A DNA stretch of 64,000 bases, from NCBI GenBank assembly GCA_026004935.1, contig BPKC01000001.1, positions 1,713,491 through 1,777,490 on the forward strand, in the 5' to 3' direction. Origin of the DNA: Rhodothalassiaceae bacterium. Lineage in GTDB: Bacteria > Pseudomonadota > Alphaproteobacteria > Sphingomonadales > Rhodothalassiaceae. The stretch's first letter is position 1. Each line of letters starts with the position of its first letter. Below the pieces are notes generated by a model that was not told the DNA's origin, did no database searches, and saw only the letters and a program-made list of their open reading frames with translations. Shown here piece after piece: positions 22,290-31,647 of this stretch. A program made the translations under genes and the position numbers.

Positions 22290-24227
22290 ATGACCCAGCT
22301 GCACGTCATCGTTTTCGGTCCCCTCGTCGGCTTTCTGATCGCGGGCCTGTTCGGCCGCATCATCGGCGAGAAGGCCTCGATGCTCGTCACCTCGCTGCTG
22401 GTAACGCTTTCGGCCGCATTTGCGGTGCCCGTGTTCATCGACGTGGTGCGCGACGGCGCGGTGCTGCACCAGCCGGTGCTGGAGTGGGTCAGCGTCGGCG
22501 GGCTCCACTTCACCTGGTCGCTCTATGTCGACTCGCTCACCGCCGTGATGCTGGTGGTGGTGACCGTGGTCTCGGCCCTCGTGCACTGGTACTCGATCGG
22601 CTACATGGACGAGGATCCCGACAAGCCCCGCTTCTTCGCCTATCTGTCGCTGTTCACCTTCGCGATGCTGATGCTGGTCTCGGCCGACAATCTGGTCCAG
22701 ACCTTCTTCGGCTGGGAGGGCGTGGGGCTCGCCTCCTATCTGCTGATCGGCTTCTGGTTCAAGAAGCCGGAGGCGAACGCCGCCGCGATCAAGGCCTTCG
22801 TCGTGAACCGCGTCGGCGACTTCGGCTTCTCGCTCGGCCTGTTCGCGCTCTTCATGGTGACGGGCTCGCTCACCTTCGCCGAGATCTTTCCCGCGCTCGG
22901 GAGTCTTGCCGGCGCGCGGATGACCTTCATCGGCATCGACGCCGACGTGCTGACGGTGATCGGCGTGCTGCTGTTCATCGGCGCGATGGGCAAGTCCGCC
23001 CAGATCATCCTCCACACATGGTTGCCGGATGCGATGGAGGGCCCGACCCCGGTCTCCGCGCTGATCCACGCCGCCACGATGGTCACCGCCGGCGTCTTCC
23101 TCGTCGCGCGCATGTCGCCCCTTTATGAGCTCGCCCCCGATGCCGCGGCCCTGGTGGCGGTGATCGGCGCGACCACGGCCTTCTTCGCCGCGACGGTGGG
23201 CCTCGTGCAGAACGACATCAAGCGCGTGATCGCCTATTCCACCTGCTCGCAGCTCGGCTACATGTTCGTCGCCGCCGGGCTGTCGGCCTACGGGGCCGCC
23301 ATCTTCCATCTCTTCACCCACGCCTTCTTCAAGGCGCTGCTGTTCCTCGGGGCGGGCTCCGTGATCCACGCGATCGACCACGAGCAGGACATGCGCCACA
23401 TGGGCGGGCTGCGCACGATGCTGCCGCTCACCTATCTCATGATGCTGGTCGGCACGCTGGCGCTGACGGGCTTTCCGGGCACGGCCGGGTATTTTTCGAA
23501 GGACGCGATCATCGAGTCCGCCTTCGCCCATGGCGGCGCGGTAGGCCAGTACGCCTTCTGGGCGACGGTGATCGCCGCGGCGCTGACCTCCTTCTACTCC
23601 TGGCGGCTGATGTTCATGACCTTCCACGGCCGCCTCAAGGTCAAGGAAGAGGTGGTGCGCCACGTCCACGAGAGCCCGGCGGTGATGATGATCCCGCTTC
23701 TCGTGCTCGCGGCGGGCGCGTTGGCTGCGGGCTTCCTGTTCGCGGACGACTTCATCGGCGAGGGGCGCGCGGAGTTCTGGCACGCGGCGCTGGCCGCGGC
23801 CGGCGGCGAGACGCTAGAGGCCATCCACCACGTGCCGGCCTGGGTGAAGTATTCGCCGACGGTGATGATGGTGGCGGGCTTTCTCGTCGCCTGGGCCTTC
23901 TACATCGCCGATCCCGCGCTGCCGCAGCGCTGGGCGGAGCGGCTGCCCGGCGTCTACCGCTTCCTGCTCAACAAGTGGTATTTCGACGAGCTCTACGATT
24001 TCCTCTTCGTGCGGCCGGCGATGCGGCTGGGGTGGATCCTGTGGAAGGTCGGCGACGGGCGGATCATCGACGGCCTCGGCCCCGACGGCGTGGCCCGCAC
24101 CGTGATGCGCGCCGGCGCGCGGGTGCGCCTGGTTCAGACGGGCTACATCTACACCTACGCCTTTGCGATCCTCATCGGGATCGTCGTGCTGACCGCCATG
24201 CTGTTCATCGGCGCGAAGGGAGTGTGA
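22290..24227 (+). CDS. nuoL: NADH-quinone oxidoreductase subunit L
   Basis: 645-aa antiporter-like subunit, the most distal proton channel, with its long lateral helix at the C-terminal end. Conserved segments include [19 protein letters not shown] (ionisable Glu), the channel Lys region [39 protein letters not shown] and [20 protein letters not shown]. The ATG at 22290 follows GCGGGGATGA, which includes the nuoK stop. The first in-frame ATG upstream lies inside nuoK and is rejected. Confidence 0.96.
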   Translation: MTQLHVIVFGPLVGFLIAGLFGRIIGEKASMLVTSLLVTLSAAFAVPVFIDVVRDGAVLHQPVLEWVSVGGLHFTWSLYVDSLTAVMLVVVTVVSALVHWYSIGYMDEDPDKPRFFAYLSLFTFAMLMLVSADNLVQTFFGWEGVGLASYLLIGFWFKKPEANAAAIKAFVVNRVGDFGFSLGLFALFMVTGSLTFAEIFPALGSLAGARMTFIGIDADVLTVIGVLLFIGAMGKSAQIILHTWLPDAMEGPTPVSALIHAATMVTAGVFLVARMSPLYELAPDAAALVAVIGATTAFFAATVGLVQNDIKRVIAYSTCSQLGYMFVAAGLSAYGAAIFHLFTHAFFKALLFLGAGSVIHAIDHEQDMRHMGGLRTMLPLTYLMMLVGTLALTGFPGTAGYFSKDAIIESAFAHGGAVGQYAFWATVIAAALTSFYSWRLMFMTFHGRLKVKEEVVRHVHESPAVMMIPLLVLAAGALAAGFLFADDFIGEGRAEFWHAALAAAGGETLEAIHHVPAWVKYSPTVMMVAGFLVAWAFYIADPALPQRWAERLPGVYRFLLNKWYFDELYDFLFVRPAMRLGWILWKVGDGRIIDGLGPDGVARTVMRAGARVRLVQTGYIYTYAFAILIGIVVLTAMLFIGAKGV

Positions 24228-24234
24228 GGACGCC

Positions 24235-25851
24235 ATGATCCCGAGCTGGCCGATCCTGAGCACGCTGCTGCTCGTGCCGCTCTTCGGAGCGCTGCTGATC
24301 CTGCTCGTGCGGGGCGAACCCGAGCAGGTGGATCGCAATGTGCGCCATGTCGCGCTCTATGCGACGATCGTGAACTTCGCGCTCGCGGTCATGCTGTGGA
24401 TCCAGTTCGATCCGGCGAACCCGGGCTTCCAGTTCGTCGAGGACTATCCCTGGATCGGCGAGACGATCCGTTTCAAGCTCGGCGTCGACGGGATCTCGCT
24501 CTTCTTCGTCGTGCTCACGGCCTTTCTGATGCCGATCTGCATTCTCGCGAGCTGGGAGTCGATCACCACCCGCGTGCGCGAATACATGATCGCCTTCCTC
24601 GTGATGGAGACGCTGATGATCGGCGTCTTCTCGGCGCTCGATCTGTTCGTCTTCTACATCTTCTTCGAGGGCGGTCTCATCCCGATGTTCCTCATCATCG
24701 GGGTGTGGGGCGGCGAGCGGCGGATCTATGCGGCCTTCAAGTTCTTCCTCTACACGCTGCTCGGCTCCGTGCTGATGCTGGTCGCCGTGCTCTACATGTA
24801 TTTCACCGCCGGCACGGCGGACATCCCGACCCTGATGCAGCATCCCTTCGCGCCGCATGTGCAACCCTGGCTGTGGCTCGCCTTTTTCGCCTCCTTCGCG
24901 GTCAAGACGCCGATGTGGCCGGTGCACACCTGGCTGCCGGATGCGCATGTCGAGGCGCCGACGGCCGGCTCGGTGATCCTGGCCGGCGTGCTGCTGAAGA
25001 TGGGCGGATACGGATTTCTGCGGTTCTCCCTGCCGATGTTCCCGCTGGCGAGCGTGGAATACGGCTGGCTCATCTTCGGGCTCTCGATGGTGGCGGTGGT
25101 CTACACCTCGCTCGTCGCGCTCGCCCAGGAGGACATGAAGAAGCTGATCGCCTATTCCTCCGTCGCCCACATGGGCTTCGTGACGATCGGCATCTTCGTG
25201 CTGAACCCGCAGGGGATCGCCGGCGGCATCTATCAGATGCTCTCCCACGGCGTCGTCTCGGCGGCGCTGTTCCTGTGCGTCGGCGTGGTCTACGACCGGC
25301 TGCACACCCGGCTCATCGAGCGCTACGGCGGGCTCGCTCACAACATGCCCAAATACGCCGTCGCCTTCATGATCTTCGCGCTGGCCTCCATCGGCCTGCC
25401 GGGAACCAGCGGTTTCGTGGGCGAATTCCTCTCTCTTACGGGCGCCTTCCTGCGCGACAGCTGGATCGCCTTCGTCGCGGCCACCGGCGTCATCCTGGGG
25501 GCCGCCTACATGCTCTGGCTCTACCGCCGGGTCTTCTTCGGCGAGCTCATCAAGGACGAGCTCAAGCGCATGAAGGATCTCGGCGCGCGCGAGGTGGCGA
25601 TCTTCGCGCCGCTCGTGGCCGCCGTCTTCTGGCTCGGGATCTATCCGAAGAGCTTCCTCGACGTGATCAATCCCGCGGTAGACAGGCTGCTCGATCTCCA
25701 CCGCTCCGCGGTCGCCGAGGCATGCGGCGCGGCGGCGGACGGCGCGCCTGCGGCCTGCGCGCGGCTTGCGGATGCCGGGCGGACCGGGCGGGGCGCGGCG
25801 GGGACCGCGCAGCCGGTGCGCACACTGGTCCAGATTCATCCGGGAAGGTAG
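24235..25851 (+). CDS. nuoM: NADH-quinone oxidoreductase subunit M
   Basis: 538-aa antiporter-like subunit. The key Glu lies in [20 protein letters not shown]. The channel segment [20 protein letters not shown] includes the conserved Lys, followed by [18 protein letters not shown] and [20 protein letters not shown]. After the last transmembrane helix, an Ala/Gly-rich cytoplasmic tail of about 45 residues (from [11 protein letters not shown]) is longer than in most homologues and low in complexity. It starts 7 bases after nuoL. Confidence 0.96.
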   Translation: MIPSWPILSTLLLVPLFGALLILLVRGEPEQVDRNVRHVALYATIVNFALAVMLWIQFDPANPGFQFVEDYPWIGETIRFKLGVDGISLFFVVLTAFLMPICILASWESITTRVREYMIAFLVMETLMIGVFSALDLFVFYIFFEGGLIPMFLIIGVWGGERRIYAAFKFFLYTLLGSVLMLVAVLYMYFTAGTADIPTLMQHPFAPHVQPWLWLAFFASFAVKTPMWPVHTWLPDAHVEAPTAGSVILAGVLLKMGGYGFLRFSLPMFPLASVEYGWLIFGLSMVAVVYTSLVALAQEDMKKLIAYSSVAHMGFVTIGIFVLNPQGIAGGIYQMLSHGVVSAALFLCVGVVYDRLHTRLIERYGGLAHNMPKYAVAFMIFALASIGLPGTSGFVGEFLSLTGAFLRDSWIAFVAATGVILGAAYMLWLYRRVFFGELIKDELKRMKDLGAREVAIFAPLVAAVFWLGIYPKSFLDVINPAVDRLLDLHRSAVAEACGAAADGAPAACARLADAGRTGRGAAGTAQPVRTLVQIHPGR

Positions 25852-25857
25852 GCAGCG

Positions 25858-27285
25858 ATGCAGCTTGCAGGCGTGTATCCCGAGATTCTGCTGCTGGCGG
25901 GCGCGATGCTGGGGCTGATGTGGGGCGTGTTCGCGCGCGCGAACGCCTACCGGCCGGTGCGCAGTCTCGCGCTCGTGCTGCTGCTGGCCGCCGGCGTGCT
26001 GGTGGTGCTCGGCCCGAGCGAGGCGAGCCCGCTCGGGGGCATGCTGGTGGTCGACCGCTTCGCTGTCTTCGTGAAGATCGTGGTGCTGGGGGGAGCGGCG
26101 CTGGCGCTGATGGTGGCGGATGACTACCTCGCCTTCCGCGGCATCGACCGCTTCGAATATCCGGTGCTGATCCTGCTCGCGACCGCCGGCATGATGCTGA
26201 TGGTCTCGGCCGCCAATCTGCTGGCGCTCTATGTCGGTCTCGAGCTGCAGTCGCTGGCGCTCTACGTGCTCGCCGCCTTCAACCGCGACCGGCTGCGCTC
26301 GAGCGAGGCGGGGCTGAAGTATTTCGTGTTGGGCGCGCTGTCTTCGGGCGTGCTGCTCTACGGGATCACGCTTACCTACGGCTTTCTCGGCACCATCGAT
26401 TTCGCCGGCATCGCGGCCCATGTGACGGGTGGCGAGCGGCTGGGGCTGGGCGCGCTCACCGGCCTCGTCTTCGTGCTCGCGGGACTGGCCTTCAAGATCT
26501 CGGCCGTGCCCTTCCACATGTGGACGCCGGACGTCTACGAGGGCGCGCCGACACCGGTCGTCACGCTTTTCGCCGGGGCGCCGAAGGCGGCGGCCTTCGC
26601 GCTGCTCGTGCGGGTGCTGATCGAGGCCTTCCCCGGTGCCGCGGCCGAATGGCGGCAGATCGTGATCCTGCTCGCGGTCGCCAGCATGGCGCTCGGATCC
26701 TTCGCGGCTCTGGTGCAGACCAACATCAAGCGGCTGATGGCCTATTCCTCCATCGCCCACATGGGCTTCGCCCTGACGGGGCTGGCCGCCGGCACGGCCG
26801 ACGGCGTCAAGGGGCTGCTCGTCTATCTTGCGATCTATGTGCTGATGTCGGTCGGCACCTTCGCGCTCATTCTCGCCATGCGCGAGGAGGACGGCTGGAC
26901 CGAGGAGATCGCCGATCTGGCCGGGCTCGCGACGACGCGCCCGGCGACGGCGGCGGCGATGGCGATCTTCATGTTCTCGATGGCCGGCATTCCGCTGCTC
27001 GCCGGCTTCTTCGCCAAGCTCTACGTCTTCATGGCGGTGGTCGAGGCGGGCTACGCCTGGCTTGCGGTGGTCGGCTTCGTGCTGTCGGTGGTGAGCGCGG
27101 TGTACTATCTGCGCATCGTCAAGATCATGTACATGGATCCGCCGCGGGTGACCTTCCTTGCTCCCGGCCGCGGCATCCCCTTCGTCGCGACGGTCACCGC
27201 CGCGCTCAATTCGCCGCTGCATCTGTTGCTGATCTGGCCGCTGGTGCTGGCCGCATCCGCCGCCGCGGCGAGCCTGTTCTCCTGA
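25858..27285 (+). CDS. nuoN: NADH-quinone oxidoreductase subunit N
   Basis: 475-aa antiporter-like subunit, last gene of the nuo set, starting 6 bases after nuoM. Recognisable segments are LLALYVGLELQSLALYVLAA (channel Glu), GLAFKISAVPFHMWTPDVYE (channel Lys), GAPTPVVTLFAGAPKAAAFA and KRLMAYSSIAHMGFALTGLA. About 14 transmembrane helices. Expression likely continues into birA and coaX. Confidence 0.96.
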   Translation: MQLAGVYPEILLLAGAMLGLMWGVFARANAYRPVRSLALVLLLAAGVLVVLGPSEASPLGGMLVVDRFAVFVKIVVLGGAALALMVADDYLAFRGIDRFEYPVLILLATAGMMLMVSAANLLALYVGLELQSLALYVLAAFNRDRLRSSEAGLKYFVLGALSSGVLLYGITLTYGFLGTIDFAGIAAHVTGGERLGLGALTGLVFVLAGLAFKISAVPFHMWTPDVYEGAPTPVVTLFAGAPKAAAFALLVRVLIEAFPGAAAEWRQIVILLAVASMALGSFAALVQTNIKRLMAYSSIAHMGFALTGLAAGTADGVKGLLVYLAIYVLMSVGTFALILAMREEDGWTEEIADLAGLATTRPATAAAMAIFMFSMAGIPLLAGFFAKLYVFMAVVEAGYAWLAVVGFVLSVVSAVYYLRIVKIMYMDPPRVTFLAPGRGIPFVATVTAALNSPLHLLLIWPLVLAASAAAASLFS

Positions 27286-27334
27286 TCGCGCCGGCGCGCC
27301 CGACGGCGATGACGATCCCCGGAGGACGCCGGGC

Positions 27335-28105
27335 GTGAGCGAGCCCATCATGAGCCTCGGCACCGTCACCAGCACGATGGACGAGGCGCGCAGGCGGCTG
27401 CTCGATGGCACCGGCCGGCCGCCCTTCTGGGTCCTTGCCGAGCGCCAGACCGCCGGGCGCGGCCGCCAGGGGAGGGCGTGGCAGTCGCCGCCCGGCAATC
27501 TTTACGCGACCGGCGTGTTCGCGACCCGCCGGCCGCTCGCGGAGCTGCCGTCGCTGGCGCTCGTCGCCGGGCTTGCGGTCGCGGAGACCGCGGGCGCGAT
27601 GCTCTGCCGCCCCGAGCGCCTCGCGCTCAAATGGCCGAACGACGTGCTGGTGGCCGACCGCAAGCTCGCCGGCATTCTCTGCGAGAGCGAGCGCACCGGC
27701 GCCGGGACCCTGGTGCTCGTCGGCATCGGCGTGAATCTGGCCGAGGCCCCCGCCGGCGTGGAGCTGCCCGCGACCTCGCTGGCCGGGGAGGGGATCGCGC
27801 CCCCGAGCCCGGCGGATTTCCTCGACTCTCTCGCCGCGCGCTTCGCCAGCTTGCGCGCCGTCTGGGAAGAGGAGGGCTTCGCGGCGCTGAAGCCCCGCTA
27901 TGAGCGGATGATGTGGGCGCGGAGCCGCACGGTCGCCGTCGTTGATGAGACGGCGGACGGCGCGCGGCTTGCGGGCCGCCTTGCCGGGATCGACGCGGAC
28001 GGGGCGCTGCTGCTAGAGACGGAAGACGGGCTGCGGCGCGTCGTCTCCGGCCGGCTGCGGCCGGTCGAGGACGCGCCCGCGGCCGGGGCGCCCGATGAGG
28101 GGTGA
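27335..28105 (+). CDS. birA: biotin--[acetyl-CoA-carboxylase] ligase
   Basis: 256 aa. It activates biotin with ATP and attaches it to carboxylase carrier domains. Motifs: [14 protein letters not shown], the biotinyl-AMP loop [27 protein letters not shown] with the catalytic Lys, and KLAGILCES. No N-terminal winged-helix domain is present, so this is a class I ligase that cannot repress biotin genes. GTG 27335 is taken as start because GGAGGA lies 8 bases upstream. Alphaproteobacteria commonly have birA directly after nuoN. Confidence 0.93.
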   Translation: MSEPIMSLGTVTSTMDEARRRLLDGTGRPPFWVLAERQTAGRGRQGRAWQSPPGNLYATGVFATRRPLAELPSLALVAGLAVAETAGAMLCRPERLALKWPNDVLVADRKLAGILCESERTGAGTLVLVGIGVNLAEAPAGVELPATSLAGEGIAPPSPADFLDSLAARFASLRAVWEEEGFAALKPRYERMMWARSRTVAVVDETADGARLAGRLAGIDADGALLLETEDGLRRVVSGRLRPVEDAPAAGAPDEG

Positions 28106-28110
28106 GGCCG

Positions 28111-28896
28111 ATGCTGCTTGCGATCGACCAGGGCAACACGAACACCGTCTTCGCGCTGATCGACGCGGACGGGACGATCCACCGCAAATGGCGCATCGCC
28201 ACCGACGACCGCCGCACGGCCGACGAGTATCTCGTGTGGATCCATGCGCTGTTCGCGCTGGAGGGCTGGGGCCAGGAGCAGGTGGAGGATGCGATCATCG
28301 CGACCGTCGTGCCCCAGGGCCGCTTTGCGCTCTGGCAGCTGTGCCGGCGCTATTTCGCCTGCGAGCCGATGATCGTCGGCACGCCGGCTGTCGAGCTGCC
28401 CATCCCCGTGCGGGTGAAGAATCCGGAGGAAGTCGGCGCGGACCGCCTCGTGAACGCGGTCGCGGCGCGCGAGATCTGCGCGGGTGCCAGAATCGTCATC
28501 GACTTCGGCACCGCGACCACCTTCGACGTGGTCGCGGCCGACGGCGGCTACGAGGGCGGCGTGATCGCGCCCGGCATCAACCTGTCGCTCAAGGCGCTGC
28601 ACGAGGCGGCCGCCAAGCTGCCCCGCATCGCGGTCGAGGCGCCGAGGAACGGGAGCGTCGTGGGCCGCAGCACGCTCGAGGCGATGCAGTCCGGCGTCTT
28701 CTGGGGCTATGTCGCGCTCATCGAGGGACTCGTCGCCCGCATCCGGGCCGAGCGCGACGAGCCGATGACGGTGATCGCCACCGGCGGGCTGGCCGCGATC
28801 TTCGAACCGCACACGAAGGCGATCGAGATCGTGGACCATGACCTGACCATCCGCGGGCTTGCCCGCATCTATCAGCACAACCGCGCGCGCGGTTGA
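28111..28896 (+). CDS. coaX: type III pantothenate kinase
   Basis: 261 aa, first enzyme of coenzyme A synthesis, ASKHA fold. Phosphate motifs are [16 protein letters not shown] near the N-terminus and [20 protein letters not shown], followed by [23 protein letters not shown] 28111 is chosen because it gives the canonical start; an in-frame GTG at 28102 overlaps birA. GGGGTGAGG precedes the ATG. The nuoN-birA-coaX order is common in the class, but the RNase J gene that often comes next is absent. Confidence 0.94.
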   Translation: MLLAIDQGNTNTVFALIDADGTIHRKWRIATDDRRTADEYLVWIHALFALEGWGQEQVEDAIIATVVPQGRFALWQLCRRYFACEPMIVGTPAVELPIPVRVKNPEEVGADRLVNAVAAREICAGARIVIDFGTATTFDVVAADGGYEGGVIAPGINLSLKALHEAAAKLPRIAVEAPRNGSVVGRSTLEAMQSGVFWGYVALIEGLVARIRAERDEPMTVIATGGLAAIFEPHTKAIEIVDHDLTIRGLARIYQHNRARG

Positions 28897-29010
28897 GGCG
28901 GGCGCGGACCGCGCGCCGCCGCGCGGGGCCGGCCTGCGCGCAAGATCTTTTCACGCGGGCCCCCGCCGGCTAAAGGGGGCCGAGGCGGTGGTCGGGACCG
29001 GGTGCGCGCA

Positions 29011-30111
29011 ATGACGGATCACGGGACATGGCGGGTCGCGGTGCTGGGCGCCTCGGGCTACACCGGGGCCGATCTCGTGCGCCTGCTGGCCCCGCGCCCG
29101 GACGTGGAGCTGGTGGCGCTGACCGCCGAGCGCCACGCCGGCGCGGCGATGGAGGCGGTCTTCCCCCATCTCGCCGGGCGGGGGCTGCCGCCGCTTCAGA
29201 CCATCGAGGACGTGGACTGGAAGGCGCTGCGGCCCGACGTCGTCTTCTGCGCGCTGCCCCATGCCGCGAGCGCGGAAGCCGTGCGGGCGATCATCGAGGC
29301 GCTCGGGCATCCGCTGTCGGGCGGCGCGGGCCCGCGCGTGCGCATCATCGATCTTTCGGCGGACTTCCGGCTCACGGACCCCGCCGTATATGCCGAGTGG
29401 TACGGCCGCGCGCATCCCGCGCCAGAGCTGCTTCCGCATGCCGTCTACGGCCTCAGCGAATGGAACCGCGAGATGATCCGCGACGCGCTGCTGGTGGCCT
29501 GTCCCGGCTGCTATCCGACTGCGAGCCTGCTCGCGCTGCTGCCGCTTCTCGGCGCGCCGCAGGGCCCGCTCATCGATCCGGACTCCATCATCATCGACGC
29601 GCTTTCCGGCGTCTCGGGGGCGGGCCGGGGCCTGAAGCCGGAGATGCTGTTCTGCGAGGTGGCCGAATCCGCGCGCCCCTACGGCGTCGGCCGGCACCGC
29701 CACATGCCCGAGATCGAGCAGGAGTTCGCGCGGGCGGCCGGTGCAGGCGTCACGGTCTCGTTCACCCCGCATCTCGTGCCGATGAACCGCGGCGAGCTCG
29801 TCACCGCCCATGTGCGCTGCCGGCAGGGCGTGAGTGCGGCGGATCTGAAGCGCGCGCTCGCCGACCGCTATGCGGGCGAGCCCTTCGTGCTGGTGCCGGC
29901 GGACGCGCGGGTGCCGAAGACCGGGGACGTGCGCGGCTCCAACATGGCCGTGATCAACGTCTTCGCCGACCGCCGGCCGGGCCATGCCATCGTCATTGCG
30001 GCGATCGACAATCTGGTGAAGGGCTCCTCGGGTCAGGCGGTGCAGAACATGAACATCATGCTCGGGATCGAGGAGACGAAAGGGCTCGAGGCATGTCCGA
30101 TCTTCCCGTAA
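29011..30111 (+). CDS. argC: N-acetyl-gamma-glutamyl-phosphate reductase
   Basis: 366 aa, NADPH-dependent third step of arginine synthesis. Rossmann motif VAVLGASGYTGADLVRLL near the N-terminus; catalytic Cys167 in VACPGCYPTASLL; the later segments GRHRHMPEIEQEF and TPHLVPMNRGELVT are those of the long AGPR form. ATG 29011 is preferred to the in-frame GTG at 29002. The 114-base gap after coaX holds a GC hairpin (28958-28981). The end overlaps the next gene by 19 bases. Confidence 0.93.
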   Translation: MTDHGTWRVAVLGASGYTGADLVRLLAPRPDVELVALTAERHAGAAMEAVFPHLAGRGLPPLQTIEDVDWKALRPDVVFCALPHAASAEAVRAIIEALGHPLSGGAGPRVRIIDLSADFRLTDPAVYAEWYGRAHPAPELLPHAVYGLSEWNREMIRDALLVACPGCYPTASLLALLPLLGAPQGPLIDPDSIIIDALSGVSGAGRGLKPEMLFCEVAESARPYGVGRHRHMPEIEQEFARAAGAGVTVSFTPHLVPMNRGELVTAHVRCRQGVSAADLKRALADRYAGEPFVLVPADARVPKTGDVRGSNMAVINVFADRRPGHAIVIAAIDNLVKGSSGQAVQNMNIMLGIEETKGLEACPIFP

Positions 30112-30698
30112 CCCCGCCGCCGCCCGCGCCGCTCGCGGCCCGGCGCGCGCGAGGCGAGGGTGTCCATCCCTTCCTCGACACCTGGCCGCGCATCGCCGAG
30201 GACGTCTTCATCGCGCCCGGCGCGCAGGTGATCGGCGATGTCGAGATCGGGGCCGGCTCGTCGCTGTGGTACAATGTCGTCGTGCGCGGCGACGTCTGCC
30301 ACATCCGCATCGGCCGCGGCACCAACATCCAGGACGGCAGCGTCGTGCACGTCACCCGCAAGACGCATGCGACCATCATCGGCGATCACGTGCTGATCGG
30401 CCACATGGCGATGATCCACGGCTGCGAGATCCACGACCACGCCTTCGTAGGGCTTTCCACCGTCGTCATGGACGGCTGCGTGATCGAGGAGGACGGCATG
30501 CTGGCCGCCGGCTCGCTGCTGCCGCCGGGCAAGGTGATCCGCAAGGGCGAGCTGTGGATCGGCCGGCCGGCGAAGTTCCTGCGGCGCTTGAGCGAGGAGG
30601 AGATCGCCGCCCATCGCACCGCACCGCCGGGCTATGCGGAGCTGGCGAAGCTGCATGCGGCGTCCCTTGCCGCCGCGCGGGGCGGGGAGCCGGCCTAG
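30093..30698 (+). CDS. gamma-carbonic anhydrase / left-handed beta-helix transferase-like protein
   Basis: 201 aa. After a Pro-rich N-terminus come hexapeptide repeats of the LbH fold (VFIAPGAQVIGDVEIGAGSS and following). The three expected metal His are in the region DGSVVHVTRKTHATIIGDHV and LIGHMAMIHGC. This matches the gamma-CA-like YrdA/PaaY/CaiE group; carbonic anhydrase activity is possible but unproven for many members. It overlaps argC by 19 bases. Its TAG shares the palindrome CTAG with the stop of the convergent flgL. Confidence 0.85.
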   Translation: MSDLPVTPPPPAPLAARRARGEGVHPFLDTWPRIAEDVFIAPGAQVIGDVEIGAGSSLWYNVVVRGDVCHIRIGRGTNIQDGSVVHVTRKTHATIIGDHVLIGHMAMIHGCEIHDHAFVGLSTVVMDGCVIEEDGMLAAGSLLPPGKVIRKGELWIGRPAKFLRRLSEEEIAAHRTAPPGYAELAKLHAASLAAARGGEPA

Positions 30699-31618
30699 AG
30701 GAAGTTGAGCAGCGTCACCCGCGAGAGCGTGCCGATCGCGCGGAAGGAGGCCTCGAGCGCGATCTGGTTCTGGTTGAGGCGGCTGATGGCTTCCGCCATG
30801 TCCACGTCCTCGACGTCGGAGACGAGGCCCTCCAGGAAGACCTTCGCCTCGCCCTGCTGCGCCTCCATGTCCTTCAGGCGGTTGCCGTTGAGACCGTTCG
30901 TCACCTGAAAGTTGCGCGCCGTCCGGATGGCGGAATCGAGAGCCGTGAGCTGCGACTCGAGGAAGGCGCGCTGGGCGGCGTCGATGGGTCCATCGAGCGG
31001 CCCCCCCACGCCGGCGTCGAAGTCGGCGATCGCCTTGATCACGGCCATGATGGGCCCGGCGACCTCGTCGGCGACGAGCCCGAACTGGAGCGTGATCCCC
31101 TCCGCGATCGCGGCCTCGCGCTTGTCGCCGTTGTTCGCGAAGGCATCCGAGGAGCCGGCGAGCGCGACGACGTCCGACAGGTTCTGGACCGTCACGGGCG
31201 GCTGGTCCGTGCGGCTGCCGCCGAACAGGAAGACGCCGTTGATCCGGCTGTTGAGCGCGCTGACGATGGAGGACAGCGACTGCGAGAGCTGCGAGATCAG
31301 CCCGCGGGCATCCTCCTGCGCGATGGCGGTGCGGATGGCATCCTGGAGGTCTTCGGCCGCCCCGGTCACCGCCGTCATCTGGACGTCGTAGAAGTCCACG
31401 ATCTGCTGCACCGACTTGATCGTCTTCAGGAAGGTGTCGGTGGCGGCCAGCGACCGGCGGGCGCTGAGCGCCGCCTGGACGTCGGGCGACAGCTCGGCGA
31501 AATTGTCGGCGCGCTTGCCGGTGGTGACCTGCTGCTGCGCCTGGAACAGCCGTTCCTGGTTGCGCAGCGTGTTCTGGATGAGCAGGCTCTGCTGGCCGAA
31601 GCTGGCGATCCGCGTCAT
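30695..31618 (-). CDS. flgL: flagellar hook-associated protein 3 (FlgL)
   Basis: 307 aa, hook-filament junction protein of the flagellin superfamily. The flagellin-like N-terminal coiled coil contains NQERLFQAQQQVTTGKRADN, and the C-terminal one ends EAISRLNQNQIALEASFRAI, then GTLSRVTLLNFL. Between them is a variable domain with NSRINGVFLFGGSRTDQPPV. It starts 29 bases after flgK in the same direction, so the two are one operon. No other structural flagellar gene is present nearby. Confidence 0.9.
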   Translation of the reverse strand: MTRIASFGQQSLLIQNTLRNQERLFQAQQQVTTGKRADNFAELSPDVQAALSARRSLAATDTFLKTIKSVQQIVDFYDVQMTAVTGAAEDLQDAIRTAIAQEDARGLISQLSQSLSSIVSALNSRINGVFLFGGSRTDQPPVTVQNLSDVVALAGSSDAFANNGDKREAAIAEGITLQFGLVADEVAGPIMAVIKAIADFDAGVGGPLDGPIDAAQRAFLESQLTALDSAIRTARNFQVTNGLNGNRLKDMEAQQGEAKVFLEGLVSDVEDVDMAEAISRLNQNQIALEASFRAIGTLSRVTLLNFL

Positions 31619-31647
31619 GGCCGCACTCCCGTCAGGTCCTGCGCTCC

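Noticed and set aside
24205-27498. A 1097-residue open frame on the minus strand opposite nuoM and nuoN
   Set aside because: It is antisense to two clearly conserved subunits and its translation is Arg/His/Asp/Gln-rich with no domain. In DNA this GC-rich, antisense frames stay open by codon bias.
28958-28981. Hairpin GGCCCCC-N10-GGGGGCC before argC as an attenuator or riboswitch
   Set aside because: A single GC stem without T-run, leader peptide or known riboswitch features; too weak to call.
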